Below are positions 22,547 to 35,600 of a stretch of DNA of 64,000 nucleotides, in pieces. Source of the stretch: Climacium dendroides. Taxonomy: Eukaryota > Streptophyta > Bryopsida > Hypnales > Climaciaceae. The number at the start of each line of letters is the position of its first letter. Within the stretch, counting starts at the first letter, position 1. The DNA lies in assembly GCA_950106755.1 (NCBI GenBank), contig OX467089.1, positions 312,501 through 376,500 of the forward strand, written 5' to 3'. Made by a program: the position numbers and the translations under genes. The notes below the pieces were generated by a model. It had not been told where the DNA came from and searched no databases. It worked only from the letters and a program-made list of their open reading frames with translations.

Positions 22547-25500
22547 TTAAACTTCATTTTTCCATGAATCCTCATTATTTTTTAGTTTTGCAACTTCTGT
22601 ATTACGTTTTTGGACATGCTCGCACGTCAAATCGATATAATTGATTGGTTTGGTTTCTATTAAATATAGCATGATTTTTAGAGTCTCTTTTTTTAAATCC
22701 ATTTCACTTGGAAAAGTGTAGGGAAGCAATAGGGTTCTCTTAATCTTCATTTTTCCATCAATCCTCATTATTTTGAACATTTGCAACTTGTGTGTCATAT
22801 GTTCCGACATGCTTGCACGTCAAACCGATATAATTGATTGGTTTGGTTTCTATTAAATACAGCATGATTTTTAGAGTCTTTTTTTTTTGAAATCCATTTA
22901 ACTTGGAAAAGTGTGGGGAAGCAATAGGGTTCTCTTAAACTTCATTATTCCATGAATCCTCATTATTTTTAAGATTTGGAACTTGTGTGTTACGTTTCTG
23001 AACATGCTTGCATGTCAAACCGATATAATTTATTGGCTTGGTTTCTATTAAATACAGCATGATTTTTAGAGTCTTTTTTTTTTGAAATCCATTTAACTTG
23101 GAAAAGTGTGGGAAAGCAATAGGGTTCTCTTAAACTTCATTTTTCCATGAATCCTTATTATTTTTAAGATTTCAACTTCTGTGTTACGTTTTTGGACATG
23201 CTTGCACGTCAAACCGATACAATTGATTGGTTTCGTTTCTATTAAATACAGCATGATTTTTAGAGTCTCTTTTTTTGAAATCCATTTCAGTTGGAAAAGT
23301 ATGGGGAAGCAATAGGGTTCTCTTAATCTTCATTTATCAATGAATCCTCATTATTTTGAACATTTGCAACTTGTGTGTCATGTGTTCCGACATGCTTGCA
23401 CGTCAAACCAATATAATTGATTGGTTTGGTTTCTATTAAATACAGCATGATTTTTAGAGTCTCTTTTTTTGAAATCCATTTCAGTTGGAAAAGTGTGGGG
23501 AAGCAATAGGGTTCTCTTAAACTTCATTTTTCCATGAATCCTCATTATTTTGAAGATTTGCAACTTCTGTGTTACGTTTTTGGACATGCTTGCTCGTCAA
23601 ACCGATATAATTTATTGGTTTGGTTTCTATTAAATACAGCATGATTTTTAGAGTCTCTTTTTTTAAATCCATTTCACTTGGAAAAGTGTGGGGAAGCAAT
23701 AGGGTTCTCTTAATCTTCATTTTTCCATGAATCCTCATTATTTTGAACATTTGCAACTTGTGTGTCATATGTTCCGACATGCTTGCACGTCAAACCAATA
23801 TAATTGATTGGTTTGGTTTCTATTAAATACAGCATGATTTTTAGAGTCTTTTTTTTTTGAAATCCATTTAACTTGGAAAAGTGTGGGGAAGCAATAGGGT
23901 TCTCTTAAACTTCATTTTTCTATGAATCCTCATTATTTTGAAGATTTGCAACTTCTGTGTTACGTTTCTGGACATGCTTGCATGTCAAACCGATATAATT
24001 TATTGGCTTGGTTTCTATTAAATACAGCATGATTTTTAGAGTCTCTTTTTTTTAAATCCATTTCACTTGGAAAAGTGTGGGGAAGCAATAGGGTTCTCTT
24101 AATCTTCATTTTTCCATGAATCCTCATTATTTTTTAGATTTGCAACTTCTGTGTTACGTTTTTGGACATGCTTGCTCGTCAAACCGATATAATTTATTGG
24201 CTTGGTTTCTATTAAATACAGCATGATTTTTAGAGTCTCTTTTTTTTAAATCCATTTCACTTGGAAAAGTGTGGGGAAGCTATAGGGGTCTCTTAATCTT
24301 CATTTTTCCATGAATCCTCATTATTTTGAACATTTGCAACTTGTGTGTCATATGTTCCGACATGCTTGCACGTCAAACCAATATAATTGATTGGTTTGGT
24401 TTCTATTAAATACAGCATGATTTTTAGAGTCTTTTTTTTTTGAAATCCATTTAACTTGGAAAAGTGTGGGGAAGCAATAGGGTTCTCTTAAACTTCATTT
24501 TTCTATGAATCCTCATTATTTTTAAGATTTGGAACTTCTGTGTTACGTTTCTGGACATGCTTGCATGTCAAACCGATATAATTTATTGGTTTGGTTTCTA
24601 TTAAATACAGCATGATTTTTAGAGTCTCTTTTTTTAAATCCATTTCACTTGGAAAAGTGTGGGGAAGCAATAGGGTTCTCTTAATCTTCATTTTTCCATG
24701 AATCCTCATTATTTTGAACATTTGCAACTTGTGTGTCATATGTTCCGACATGCTTGCACGTCAAACCGATATAATTGATTGGTTTGGTTTCTATTAAATA
24801 CAGCATGATTTTTAGAGTCTTTTTTTTTTGAAATCCATTTCAGTTGGAAAAGTGTGGGGAAGCTATAGGGGTCTCTTAATCTTCATTTTTCCATGAATCC
24901 TCATTATTTTGAACATTTGCAACTTGTGTGTCATATGTTCCGACATGCTTGCACGTCAAACCAATATAATTGATTGGTTTGGTTTCTATTAAATACAGCA
25001 TGATTTTTAGAGTCTTTTTTTTTTGAAATCCATTTAACTTGGAAAAGTGTGGGGAAGCAATAGGGTTCTCTTAAACTTCATTTTTCTATGAATCCTCATT
25101 ATTTTTAAGATTTGGAACTTCTGTGTTACGTTTCTGGACATGCTTGCATGTCAAACCGATATAATTTATTGGCTTGGTTTCTATTAAATACAGCATGATT
25201 TTTAGAGTCTCTTTTTTTTAAATCCATTTCACTTGGAAAAGTGTGGGGAAGCAATAGGGTTCTCTTAAACTTCATTTTTCCATGAATCCTCATTATTTTT
25301 TAGTTTTGCAACTTCTGTATTACGTTTTTGGACATGCTCGCACGTCAAATCGATATAATTGATTGGTTTGGTTTCTATTAAATATAGCATGATTTTTAGA
25401 GTCTCTTTTTTTAAATCCATTTCACTTGGAAAAGTGTAGGGAAGCAATAGGGTTCTCTTAATCTTCATTTTTCCATCAATCCTCATTATTTTGAACATTT

Positions 25501-28500
25501 GCAACTTGTGTGTCATATGTTCCGACATGCTTGCACGTCAAACCGATATAATTGATTGGTTTGGTTTCTATTAAATACAGCATGATTTTTAGAGTCTTTT
25601 TTTTTTGAAATCCATTTAACTTGGAAAAGTGTGGGGAAGCAATAGGGTTCTCTTAAACTTCATTATTCCATGAATCCTCATTATTTTGAACATTTGGAAC
25701 TTGTGTGTTACGTTTCTGAACATGCTTGCATGTCAAACCGATATAATTTATTGGCTTGGTTTCTATTAAATACAACATGATTTTTAGAGTGCCTTTTTTT
25801 GAAATCCATTTCAGTTGGAAAAGTGTGGGGAAGCAATAGGGTTCTCTTAAACTTCATTTTTCCATGAATCCTCATTATTTTTAAGATTTGCAACTTCTGT
25901 GTTACGTTTTTGGACATGCTTGCACGTCAAACCGATACAATTGATTGGTTTCGTTTCTATTAAATACAGCATGATTTTTAGAGTCTCTTTTTTTGAAATC
26001 CATTTCAGTTGGAAAAGTGTGGGGAAGCAATAGGGTTCTCTAAAACTTCATTTTTCCATGAATCCTCATTATTTTTAAGATTTGCAACTTCTGTGTTACG
26101 TTTTTGGACATGCTTGCTCGTCAAACCGATATAATTGATTGGTTTGGTTTCTATTAAATACAGCATGATTTTTAGAGTCTCTTTTTTTGAAATCCATTTC
26201 AGTTGGAAAAGTATGGGGAAGCAATAGGGTTCTCTTAATCTTCATTTATCAATGAATCCTCATTATTTTGAACATTTGCAACTTGTGTGTCATGTGTTCC
26301 GACATGCTTGCACGTCAAACCAATATAATTGATTGGTTTGGTTTCTATTAAATACAGCATGATTTTTAGAGTCTCTTTTTTTGAAATCCATTTCACTTGG
26401 AAAAGTGTGGGGAAGCAATAGGGTTCTCTTAAACTTCATTTTTCCATGAATCCTCATTATTTTGAAGATTTGCAACTTCTGTGTTACGTTTTTGGACATG
26501 CTTGCTCGTCAAACCGATATAATTTATTGGTTTGGTTTCTATTAAATACAGCATGATTTTTAGAGTCTCTTTTTTTAAATCCATTTCACTTGGAAAAGTG
26601 TGGGGAAGCAATAGGGTTCTCTTAATCTTCATTTTTCCATGAATCCTCATTATTTTGAACATTTGCAACTTGTGTGTCATATGTTCCGACATGCTTGCAC
26701 GTCAAACCGATATAATTGATTGGTTTGGTTTCTATTAAATACAGCATGATTTTTAGAGTCTCTTTTTTTGAAATCCATTTCAGTTGGAAAAGTGTGGGGA
26801 AGCTATAGGGGTCTCTTAATCTTCATTTTTCCATGAATCCTCATTATTTTGAACATTTGCAACTTGTGTGTCATATGTTCCGACATGCTTGCACGTCAAA
26901 CCAATATAATTGATTGGTTTGGTTTCTATTAAATACAGCATGATTTTTAGAGTCTTTTTTTTTTGAAATCCATTTAACTTGGAAAAGTGTGGGGAAGCAA
27001 TAGGGTTCTCTTAAACTTCATTTTTCTATGAATCCTCATTATTTTTAAGATTTGGAACTTCTGTGTTACGTTTCTGGACATGCTTGCATGTCAAACCGAT
27101 ATAATTTATTGGCTTGGTTTCTATGAAATACAGCATGATTTTTAGAGTCTCTTTTTTTTAAATCCATTTCACTTGGAAAAGTGTGGGGAAGCAATAGGGT
27201 TCTCTTAATCTTCATTTTTCCATGAATCCTCATTATTTTTTAGATTTGCAACTTCTGTGTTACGTTTTTGGACATGCTTGCTCGTCAAACCGATATAATT
27301 GATTGGTTTGGTTTCTATTAAATACAGCATGATTTTTAGAGTCTCTTTTTTTGAAATCCATTTCAGTTGGAAAAGTATGGGGAAGCAATAGGGTTCTCTT
27401 AATCTTCATTTTTCAATGAATCCTCATTATTTTGAACATTTGCAACTTGTGTGTCATGTGTTCCGACATGCTTGCACGTCAAACCAATATAATTGATTGG
27501 TTTGGTTTCTATTAAATACAGCATGATTTTTAGAGTCTCTTTTTTTGAAATCCATTTCAGTTGGAAAAGTGTGGGGAAGCAATAGGGTTCTCTTAAACTT
27601 CATTTTTCCATGAATCCTCATTATTTTGAAGATTTGCAACTTCTGTGTTACGTTTTTGGACATGCTTGCTCGTCAAACCGATATAATTTATTGGTTTGGT
27701 TTCTATTAAATACAGCATGATTTTTAGAGTCTCTTTTTTTGAAATCCATTTCAGTTGGAAAAGTATGGGGAAGCAATAGGGTTCTCTTAATCTTCATTTT
27801 TCAATGAATCCTCATTATTTTGAACATTTGCAACTTGTGTGTCATGTGTTCCGACATGCTTGCACGTCAAACCGATACAATTGATTGGTTTCGTTTCTAT
27901 TAAATACAGCATGATTTTTAGAGTCTCTTTTTTTGAAATCCATTTCAGTTGGAAAAGTGTGGGGAAGCAATAGGGTTCTCTTAAACTTCATTTTTCCATG
28001 AATCCTCATTATTTTTAAGATTTGCAACTTCTGTGTTACGTTTTTGGACATGCTTGCACGTCAAACCGATACAATTGATTGGTTTCGTTTCTATTAAATA
28101 CAGCATGATTTTTAGAGTCTCTTTTTTTGAAATCCATTTCAGTTGGAAAAGTGTGGGGAAGCAATAGGGTTCTCTTAAACTTCATTTTTCCATGAATCCT
28201 CATTATTTTTAAGATTTGCAACTTCTGTGTTACGTTTTTGGACATGCTTGCTCGTCAAACCGATATAATTGATTCGTTTGGTTTCTATTAAATACAGCAT
28301 GATTTTTAGAGTCTCTTTTTTTGAAATCCATTTCAGTTGGAAAAGTATGGGGAAGCAATAGGGTTCTCTTAATCTTCATTTTTCCATGAATCCTCATTAT
28401 TTTGAACATTTGCAACTTGTGTGTCATATGTTCCGACATGCTTGCACGTCAAACCGATATAATTGATTGGTTTGGTTTGTAATAAATACAGCATGATTTT

Positions 28501-28951
28501 TAGAGTCTCTTTTTTTGAAATCCATTTCAGTTGGAAAAGTGTGGGGAAGCTATAGGGGTCTCTTAATCTTCATTTTTCCATGAATCCTCATTATTTTGAA
28601 CATTTGCAACTTGTGTGTCATATGTTCCGACATGCTTGCACGTCAAACCAATATAATTGATTGGTTTGGTTTCTATTAAATACAGCATGATTTTTAGAGT
28701 CTTTTTTTTTTGAAATCCATTTAACTTGGAAAAGTGTGGGGAAGCAATAGGGTTCTCTTAAACTTCATTTTTCCATGAATCCTCATTATTTTTAAGATTT
28801 GGAACTTCTGTGTTACGTTTCTGGACATGCTTGCATGTCAAACCGATATAATTTATTGGCTTGGTTTCTATTAAATACAGCATGATTTTTAGAGTCTCTT
28901 TTTTTGAAATCCATTTCAGTTGGAAAAGTGTGGGGAAGCAATAGGGTTCTC

Positions 28952-30698
28952 TTAATCTTTATTTTTCCATGAATCCTCATTATTTTTTAGATTTGCAACT
29001 TCTGTATTACGTTTTTGCACATGCTCGCACGTCAAATCGATATAATTGATTGGTTTGGTTTCTATTAAATACAGCATGATTTTTAGAGTCTCTTTTTTTA
29101 AATCCATTTCACTTGGAAAAGTGTGGGGAAGCAATAGGGTTCTCTTAATCTTCATTTTTCCATCAATCCTCATTATTTTGAACATTTGCAACTTGTGTGT
29201 CATATGTTCCGACATGCTTGCACGTCAAACCGATATAATTGATTGGTTTGGTTTCTATTAAATACAGCATGATTTTTAGAGTCTTTTTTTTTTGAAATCC
29301 ATTTAACATGGAAAAGTGTGGGGAAGCAATAGGGTTCTCTTAAACTTCATTATTCCATGAATCCTCATTATTTTTAAGATTTGGAACTTGTGTGTTACGT
29401 TTCTGAACATGCTTGCATGTCAAACCGATATAATTTATTGGCTTGGTTTCTATTAAATACAGCATGATTTTTAGAGTCTCTTTTTTTGAAATCCATTTCA
29501 GTTGGAAAAGTGTGGGGAAGCAATAGGGTTCTCTTAAACTTCATTTTTCCATGAATCCTCATTATTTTTAAGATTTGCAACTTCTGTGTTACGTTTTTGG
29601 ACATGCTTGCACGTCAAACCGATACAATTGATTGGTTTCGTTTCTATTAAATACAGCATGATTTTTAGAGTCTCTTTTTTTGAAATCCATTTCAGTTGGA
29701 AAAGTGTGGGGAAGCAATAGGGTTCTCTTAAACTTCATTTTTCCATGAATCCTCATTATTTTGAACATTTGCAACTTGTGTGTCATGTGTTCCGACATGC
29801 TTGCACGTCAAACCGATATAATTGATTGGTTTGGTTTCTATTAAATACAGCATGATTTTTAGAGTCTCTTTTTTTGAAATCCATTTCAGTTGGAAAAGTG
29901 TGGGGAAGCAATAGGGTTCTCTTAATCTTCATTTTTCCATGAATCCTCATTATTTTTAAGATTTGCAACTTCTGTGTTACGTTTTTGGACATGCTTGCTC
30001 GTCAAACCGATACAATTGATTGGTTTCGTTTCTATTAAATACAGCATGATTTTTAGAGTCTCTTTTTTTGAAATCCATTTCAGTTGGAAAAGTGTGGGAA
30101 AGCAATAGGGTTCTCATAATCTTCACTTTTCCATGAATCCTCATTATTTTGAACATTTGCAACTTGTGTGTCATATGTTCCGACATGCTTGCACGTCAAA
30201 CCGATATAATTGATTGGTTTGGTTTCTATTAAATACAGCATGATTTTTAGAGTCTCTTTTTTTGAAATCCATTTCAGTTGGAAAAGTGTGGGGAAGCTAT
30301 AGGGGTCTCTTAATCTTCATTTTTCCATGAATCCTCATTATTTTGAACATTTGCAACTTGTGTGTCATATGTTCCGACATGCTTGCACGTCAAACCAATA
30401 TAATTGATTGGTTTGGTTTCTATTAAATACAGCATAATTTTTAGAGTCTTTTTTTTTTTAAATCCATTTAACTTGGAAAAGTGTGGGAAAGCAATAGGGT
30501 TCTCTTAAACTTCATTTTTCCATGAATCCTCATTATTTTTAAGATTTGGAACTTCTGTGTTACGTTTCTGGACATGCTTGCATGTCAAACCGATATAATT
30601 TATTGGCTTGGTTTCTATTAAATACAGCATGATTTTTAGAGTCTCTTTTTTTGAAATCCATTTCAGTTGGAAAAGTGTGGGGAAGCAATAGGGTTCTC
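28952..30698. repeat. 9-mer higher-order repeat, copy 1 (1,747 bp)
   Basis: Two private variants define this block and recur 1,747 bp later. The first is gtttttgcac at 29011 and 30758. The second is atttaacatg at 29301 and 31048. Nine monomers of 194 bp give 1,746 bp; the extra base lies in a long T-tract. The block also carries ttctcataat at 30111 and agcataattt at 30431, which serve to track the second copy. Confidence 0.8.
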
Positions 30699-32680
30699 TT
30701 AATCTTCATTTTTCCATGAATCCTCATTATTTTTTAGATTTGCAACTTCTGTATTACGTTTTTGCACATGCTCGCACGTCAAATCGATATAATTGATTGG
30801 TTTGGTTTCTATTAAATACAGCATGATTTTTAGAGTCTCTTTTTTTAAATCCATTTCACTTGGAAAAGTGTGGGGAAGCAATAGGGTTCTCTTAATCTTC
30901 ATTTTTCCATCAATCCTCATTATTTTGAACATTTGCAACTTGTGTGTCATATGTTCCGACATGCTTGCACGTCAAACCGATATAATTGATTGGTTTGGTT
31001 TCTATTAAATACAGCATGATTTTTAGAGTCTTTTTTTTTTGAAATCCATTTAACATGGAAAAGTGTGGGGAAGCAATAGGGTTCTCTTAAACTTCATTAT
31101 TCCATGAATCCTCATTATTTTTAAGATTTGGAACTTGTGTGTTACGTTTCTGAACATGCTTGCATGTCAAACCGATATAATTTATTGGCTTGGTTTCTAT
31201 TAAATACAGCATGATTTTTAGAGTCTCTTTTTTTGAAATCCATTTCAGTTGGAAAAGTGTGGGGAAGCAATAGGGTTCTCTTAAACTTCATTTTTCCATG
31301 AATCCTCATTATTTTTAAGATTTGCAACTTCTGTGTTACGTTTTTGGACATGCTTGCACGTCAAACCGATACAATTGATTGGTTTCGTTTCTATTAAATA
31401 CAGCATGATTTTTAGAGTCTCTTTTTTTGAAATCCATTTCAGTTGGAAAAGTGTGGGGAAGCAATAGGGTTCTCTTAAACTTCATTTTTCCATGAATCCT
31501 CATTATTTTGAACATTTGCAACTTGTGTGTCATGTGTTCCGACATGCTTGCACGTCAAACCGATATAATTGATTGGTTTGGTTTCTATTAAATACAGCAT
31601 GATTTTTAGAGTCTCTTTTTTTGAAATCCATTTCAGTTGGAAAAGTGTGGGGAAGCAATAGGGTTCTCTTAAACTTCATTTTTCCATGAATCCTCATTAT
31701 TTTTAATATTTGCAACTTCTGTGTTACGTTTTTGGACATGCTTGCACGTCAAACCGATACAATTGATTGGTTTCGTTTCTATTAAATACAGCATGATTTT
31801 TAGAGTCTCTTTTTTTGAAATCCATTTCAGTTGGAAAAGTGTGGGGAAGCAATAGGGTTCTCTTAAACTTCATTTTTCCATGAATCCTCATTATTTTGAA
31901 CATTTGCAACTTGTGTGTCATGTGTTCCGACATGCTTGCACGTCAAACCGATATAATTGATTGGTTTGGTTTCTATTAAATACAGCATGATTTTTAGAGT
32001 CTCTTTTTTTGAAATCCATTTCAGTTGGAAAAGTGTGGGGAAGCAATAGGGTTCTCTTAATCTTCATTTTTCCATGAATCCTCATTATTTTTAAGATTTG
32101 CAACTTCTGTGTTACGTTTTTGGACATGCTTGCTCGTCAAACCGATACAATTGATTGGTTTCGTTTCTATTAAATACAGCATGATTTTTAGAGTCTCTTT
32201 TTTTGAAATCCATTTCAGTTGGAAAAGTGTGGGGAAGCAATAGGGTTCTCATAATCTTCACTTTTCCATGAATCCTCATTATTTTGAACATTTGCAACTT
32301 GTGTGTCATATGTTCCGACATGCTTGCACGTCAAACCGATATAATTGATTGGTTTGGTTTCTATTAAATACAGCATGATTTTTAGAGTCTCTTTTTTTGA
32401 AATCCATTTCAGTTGGAAAAGTGTGGGGAAGCTATAGGGGTCTCTTAATCTTCATTTTTCCATGAATCCTCATTATTTTGAACATTTGCAACTTGTGTGT
32501 CATATGTTCCGACATGCTTGCACGTCAAACCAATATAATTGATTGGTTTGGTTTCTATTAAATACAGCATAATTTTTAGAGTCTTTTTTTTTTTAAATCC
32601 ATTTAACTTGGAAAAGTGTGGGAAAGCAATAGGGTTCTCTTAAACTTCATTTTTCCATGAATCCTCATTATTTTTAAGAT
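30699..32680. repeat. 9-mer higher-order repeat, copy 2, expanded by a dimer to 11 monomers
   Basis: The first part matches copy 1 at 1,747 bp. From about 31.9 kb the offset becomes 2,135 bp: ttctcataat at 30111 and 32246, agcata at 30431 and 32566. The 388-bp difference is two extra monomers. The pair at 31336-31723 is repeated at 31724-32111, which explains the gain as duplication of a dimer. The match to copy 1 ends near 32,680, where the following unit reads ggaacttgtgtg in place of ggaacttctgtg. Confidence 0.75.
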
Positions 32681-35600
32681 TTGGAACTTGTGTGTTACGT
32701 TTCTGAACATGCTTGCATGTCAAACCGATATAATTTATTGGCTTGGTTTCTATTAAATACAGCATGATTTTTAGAGTCTCTTTTTTGAAATCCATTTCAG
32801 TTGAAAAAGTGTGGGGAAGCAATAGGGTTCTCTTAATCTTCATTATTCCATGAATCCTCATTATTTTGAACATTTGCAACTTCTGTATTACGTTTTTGGA
32901 CATGCTCGCACGTCAAATCGATATAATTGATTGGTTTGGTTTCTATTAAATACAGCATGATATTTAGAGTCTCTTTTTTTTAAATCCATTTCACTTGGAA
33001 AAGTGTGGGGAAGCAATAGGGTTCTCTTAAACTTCATTTTTCGATGAATCCTCATTATTTTGAAGATTTGCAACTTGTGTGTCATGTGTTCCGACAAGCT
33101 TGCATGTCAAACCGATATAATTTATTGGTTTGGTTTCTATTAAGTACAGCATGATTTCTAGAGTCTCTTTTTTTTGAATCCATTTCACTTGGAAAAGTGT
33201 GGGGAAGCAATAGGGTTCTCATAATCTTCACTTTTCCTTGAATCCTCATTATTTTGAACATTTGCAACTTCTGTGTCATGTGTTCCAACATGCTTGCACG
33301 TGAAACCGATATAATTTATTGGTTTGGTTTCTATTAAATACAGCATGATTTTTAGAGTCTCTTTTTTTTTTATCCATTTCACTTGGAAAAGTGTGGGAAA
33401 GCAATAAGGTTCTCATAATCTTCACTTTTCCTTGAATCCTCATTATTTTGAACATTTGCAACTTCTGTGTCATGTGTTCCAACATGCTTGCACTTCAAAC
33501 TGATATAATTTATTTGTTTGGTTCCTATTAAATACAACATTATTTTTAGAGTCCCTTTTTTTAAAATCCATTTCACTTAGAAAAGTGTGGGGAAGCAATA
33601 GGGTTCTCTTAAACTTCATTTTTCGATGAATCCCCATTATTTTGAACATTTGCAACTTGTGTGTCATGTGTTCTGACATGCTTGCACGTCAAACCGATAT
33701 AATTTATTGGTTTGGTTTCTATTAAATACAGCATGATATTTAGAGTCTCTTTTTTTTAAATCCATTTCACTTGGAAATGTGTTGGGAAACAATAGGGTTC
33801 TGATAATCTTCATTTTTCCATGAATGCTCATTATTTTGAAGATTTGCAACTTGTGTGTGATGTGTTCGGACATGCTTGCACGTGAAACCGATATAATTTA
33901 TTGGTTTGGTTTCTATTAAGTACAGCATGATTTCTAGAGTCTCTTTTTTTTGAATCCATTTCACTTGGAAATGTGTGGGGAAGCAATAGGGTTCTCTTAA
34001 ACTTAATTTTTCTATGAATCATCAATATTTTGAAGATTTGTAACTTCTGTGTCATGTGTTCCAACATGCTTGCACGTGAAACTGATATAATTTATTGGTT
34101 TGGTTTCTATTAAATACAGCATGATATTTAGAGTCTCTTTTTTTTAAATCCATTTCACTTGGAAAAGTGTGGGGAAGCAATAGGGTTCTCTTAAACGTCA
34201 TTTTTCGATGAATCCTCATTATTTTGAACATTTGCAACTTGTGTGTCATTTGTCCTGATATGCTTGCACTTCAAACTGATATAATTTATTTGTTTGGTTC
34301 CTATTAAATACAACATGATTTTTAGAGTCTCTTTTTTTTAAATCCATTTCACTTGGAAAAGTGTGGGGAAGCAATAGGGTTCTCATAATCTTCACTTTTC
34401 CTTGAATCCTCATTATTTTGAACATTTGCAACTTGTGTGTCATGTGTTCCGACATGCTTGCACGTCAAACCGATATAATTTATTGGTTTGGTTTCTATTA
34501 AATACAGCATGATATTTAGAGTCTCTTTTTTTTAAATCCATTTCACTTGGAAAAGTGTGGGGAAGCAATAGGGTTCTCTTAAACTTCATTTTTCGATGAA
34601 TCCTCATTATTTTGAAGATTTGCAACTTGTGTGTCATGTGTTCCGACAAGCTTGCATGTCAAACCGATATAATTTATTGGTTTGGTTTCTATTAAGTACA
34701 GCATGATTTCTAGAGTCTCTTTTTTTTTAATCCATTTCACTTGGAAATGTGTGGGGAAGCAATAGGGTTCTCTTAAACTTAATTTTTCCATGAATCATCA
34801 ATATTTTGAAGATTGGTAACTTCTGTGTTACGTTTTTGTGCATGCTTGCACGTCAAATCGATATAATTGATTGGTTTGGTTTCTATTAAATACAGCATGA
34901 TTTTTAGAGTCTCTTTTTTTTAAATCCATTTCACTTGGAAAAGTGTGGGGAAGCAATAGGGTTCTCATAATCTTCACTTTTCCTTGAATCCTCATTATTT
35001 TGAACATTTGGAACTTGTGTGTCATGTGTCCTGATATGCTTGCACGTCAAACTGATATAATTTATTTGTTTGGTTCCTATTAAATACAACATGATTTTTA
35101 GAGTCTCTTTTTTTTAAATCCATTTCACTTGGAAAAGTGTGGGGAAGCAATAGGGTTCTCATAATCTTCACTTTCCCTTGAATCCTCATTATTTTGAACA
35201 TTTGCAACTTCTGTGTCATGTGTTCCAACATGCTTGCACGTGAAACCGATATAATTTATTGGTTTGGTTTCTATTAAATTCAGCATGATTTTTAGAGTCT
35301 CTTTTTTTTTTTATCCATTTCACTTGGAAAAGTGTGGGGAAGCAATAGGGTTCTCATAATCTTCACTTTTCCTTGAATCCTCATTATTTTGAACATTTGC
35401 AACTTGTGTGTCATGTGTCCTGATATGCTTGCACTTCAAACTGATATAATTTATTTGTTTGGTTCCTATTAAATACAACATTATTTTTAGAGTCCCTTTT
35501 TTTTAAATCCATTTCACTTGGAAAAGTGTGGGGAAGCAATAGGGTTCTCTTAAACTTCATTTTTCGATGAATCCCCATTATTTTGAACATTTGCAACTTG

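Larger units (their letters stand above)
9890..28951. repeat. Array domain 2: mixed 193/194/195-bp units
   Basis: Here many units lose one base at the T-tract (ctctttttttaaatcc, 193 bp). Others gain one (gtc followed by T10 and gaaatcc, 195 bp, also replacing a C). The 193-bp units shift the minus-strand reading frame and create 87-codon readings in place of the usual 69. New variants include taacttgg, cttcattattcc, atttatcaatgaatcc, gctataggggtctc and the marker ttagttttgc. Higher-order repeats of several sizes overlap. Nothing other than satellite is present. Confidence 0.8.

Noticed and set aside
33091..33100. HindIII-type site (ccgacaagctt) as a sign of a distinct element
   Set aside because: It is a single substitution (atgctt to aagctt) in an otherwise normal monomer, shared with the unit at 34643 by duplication.
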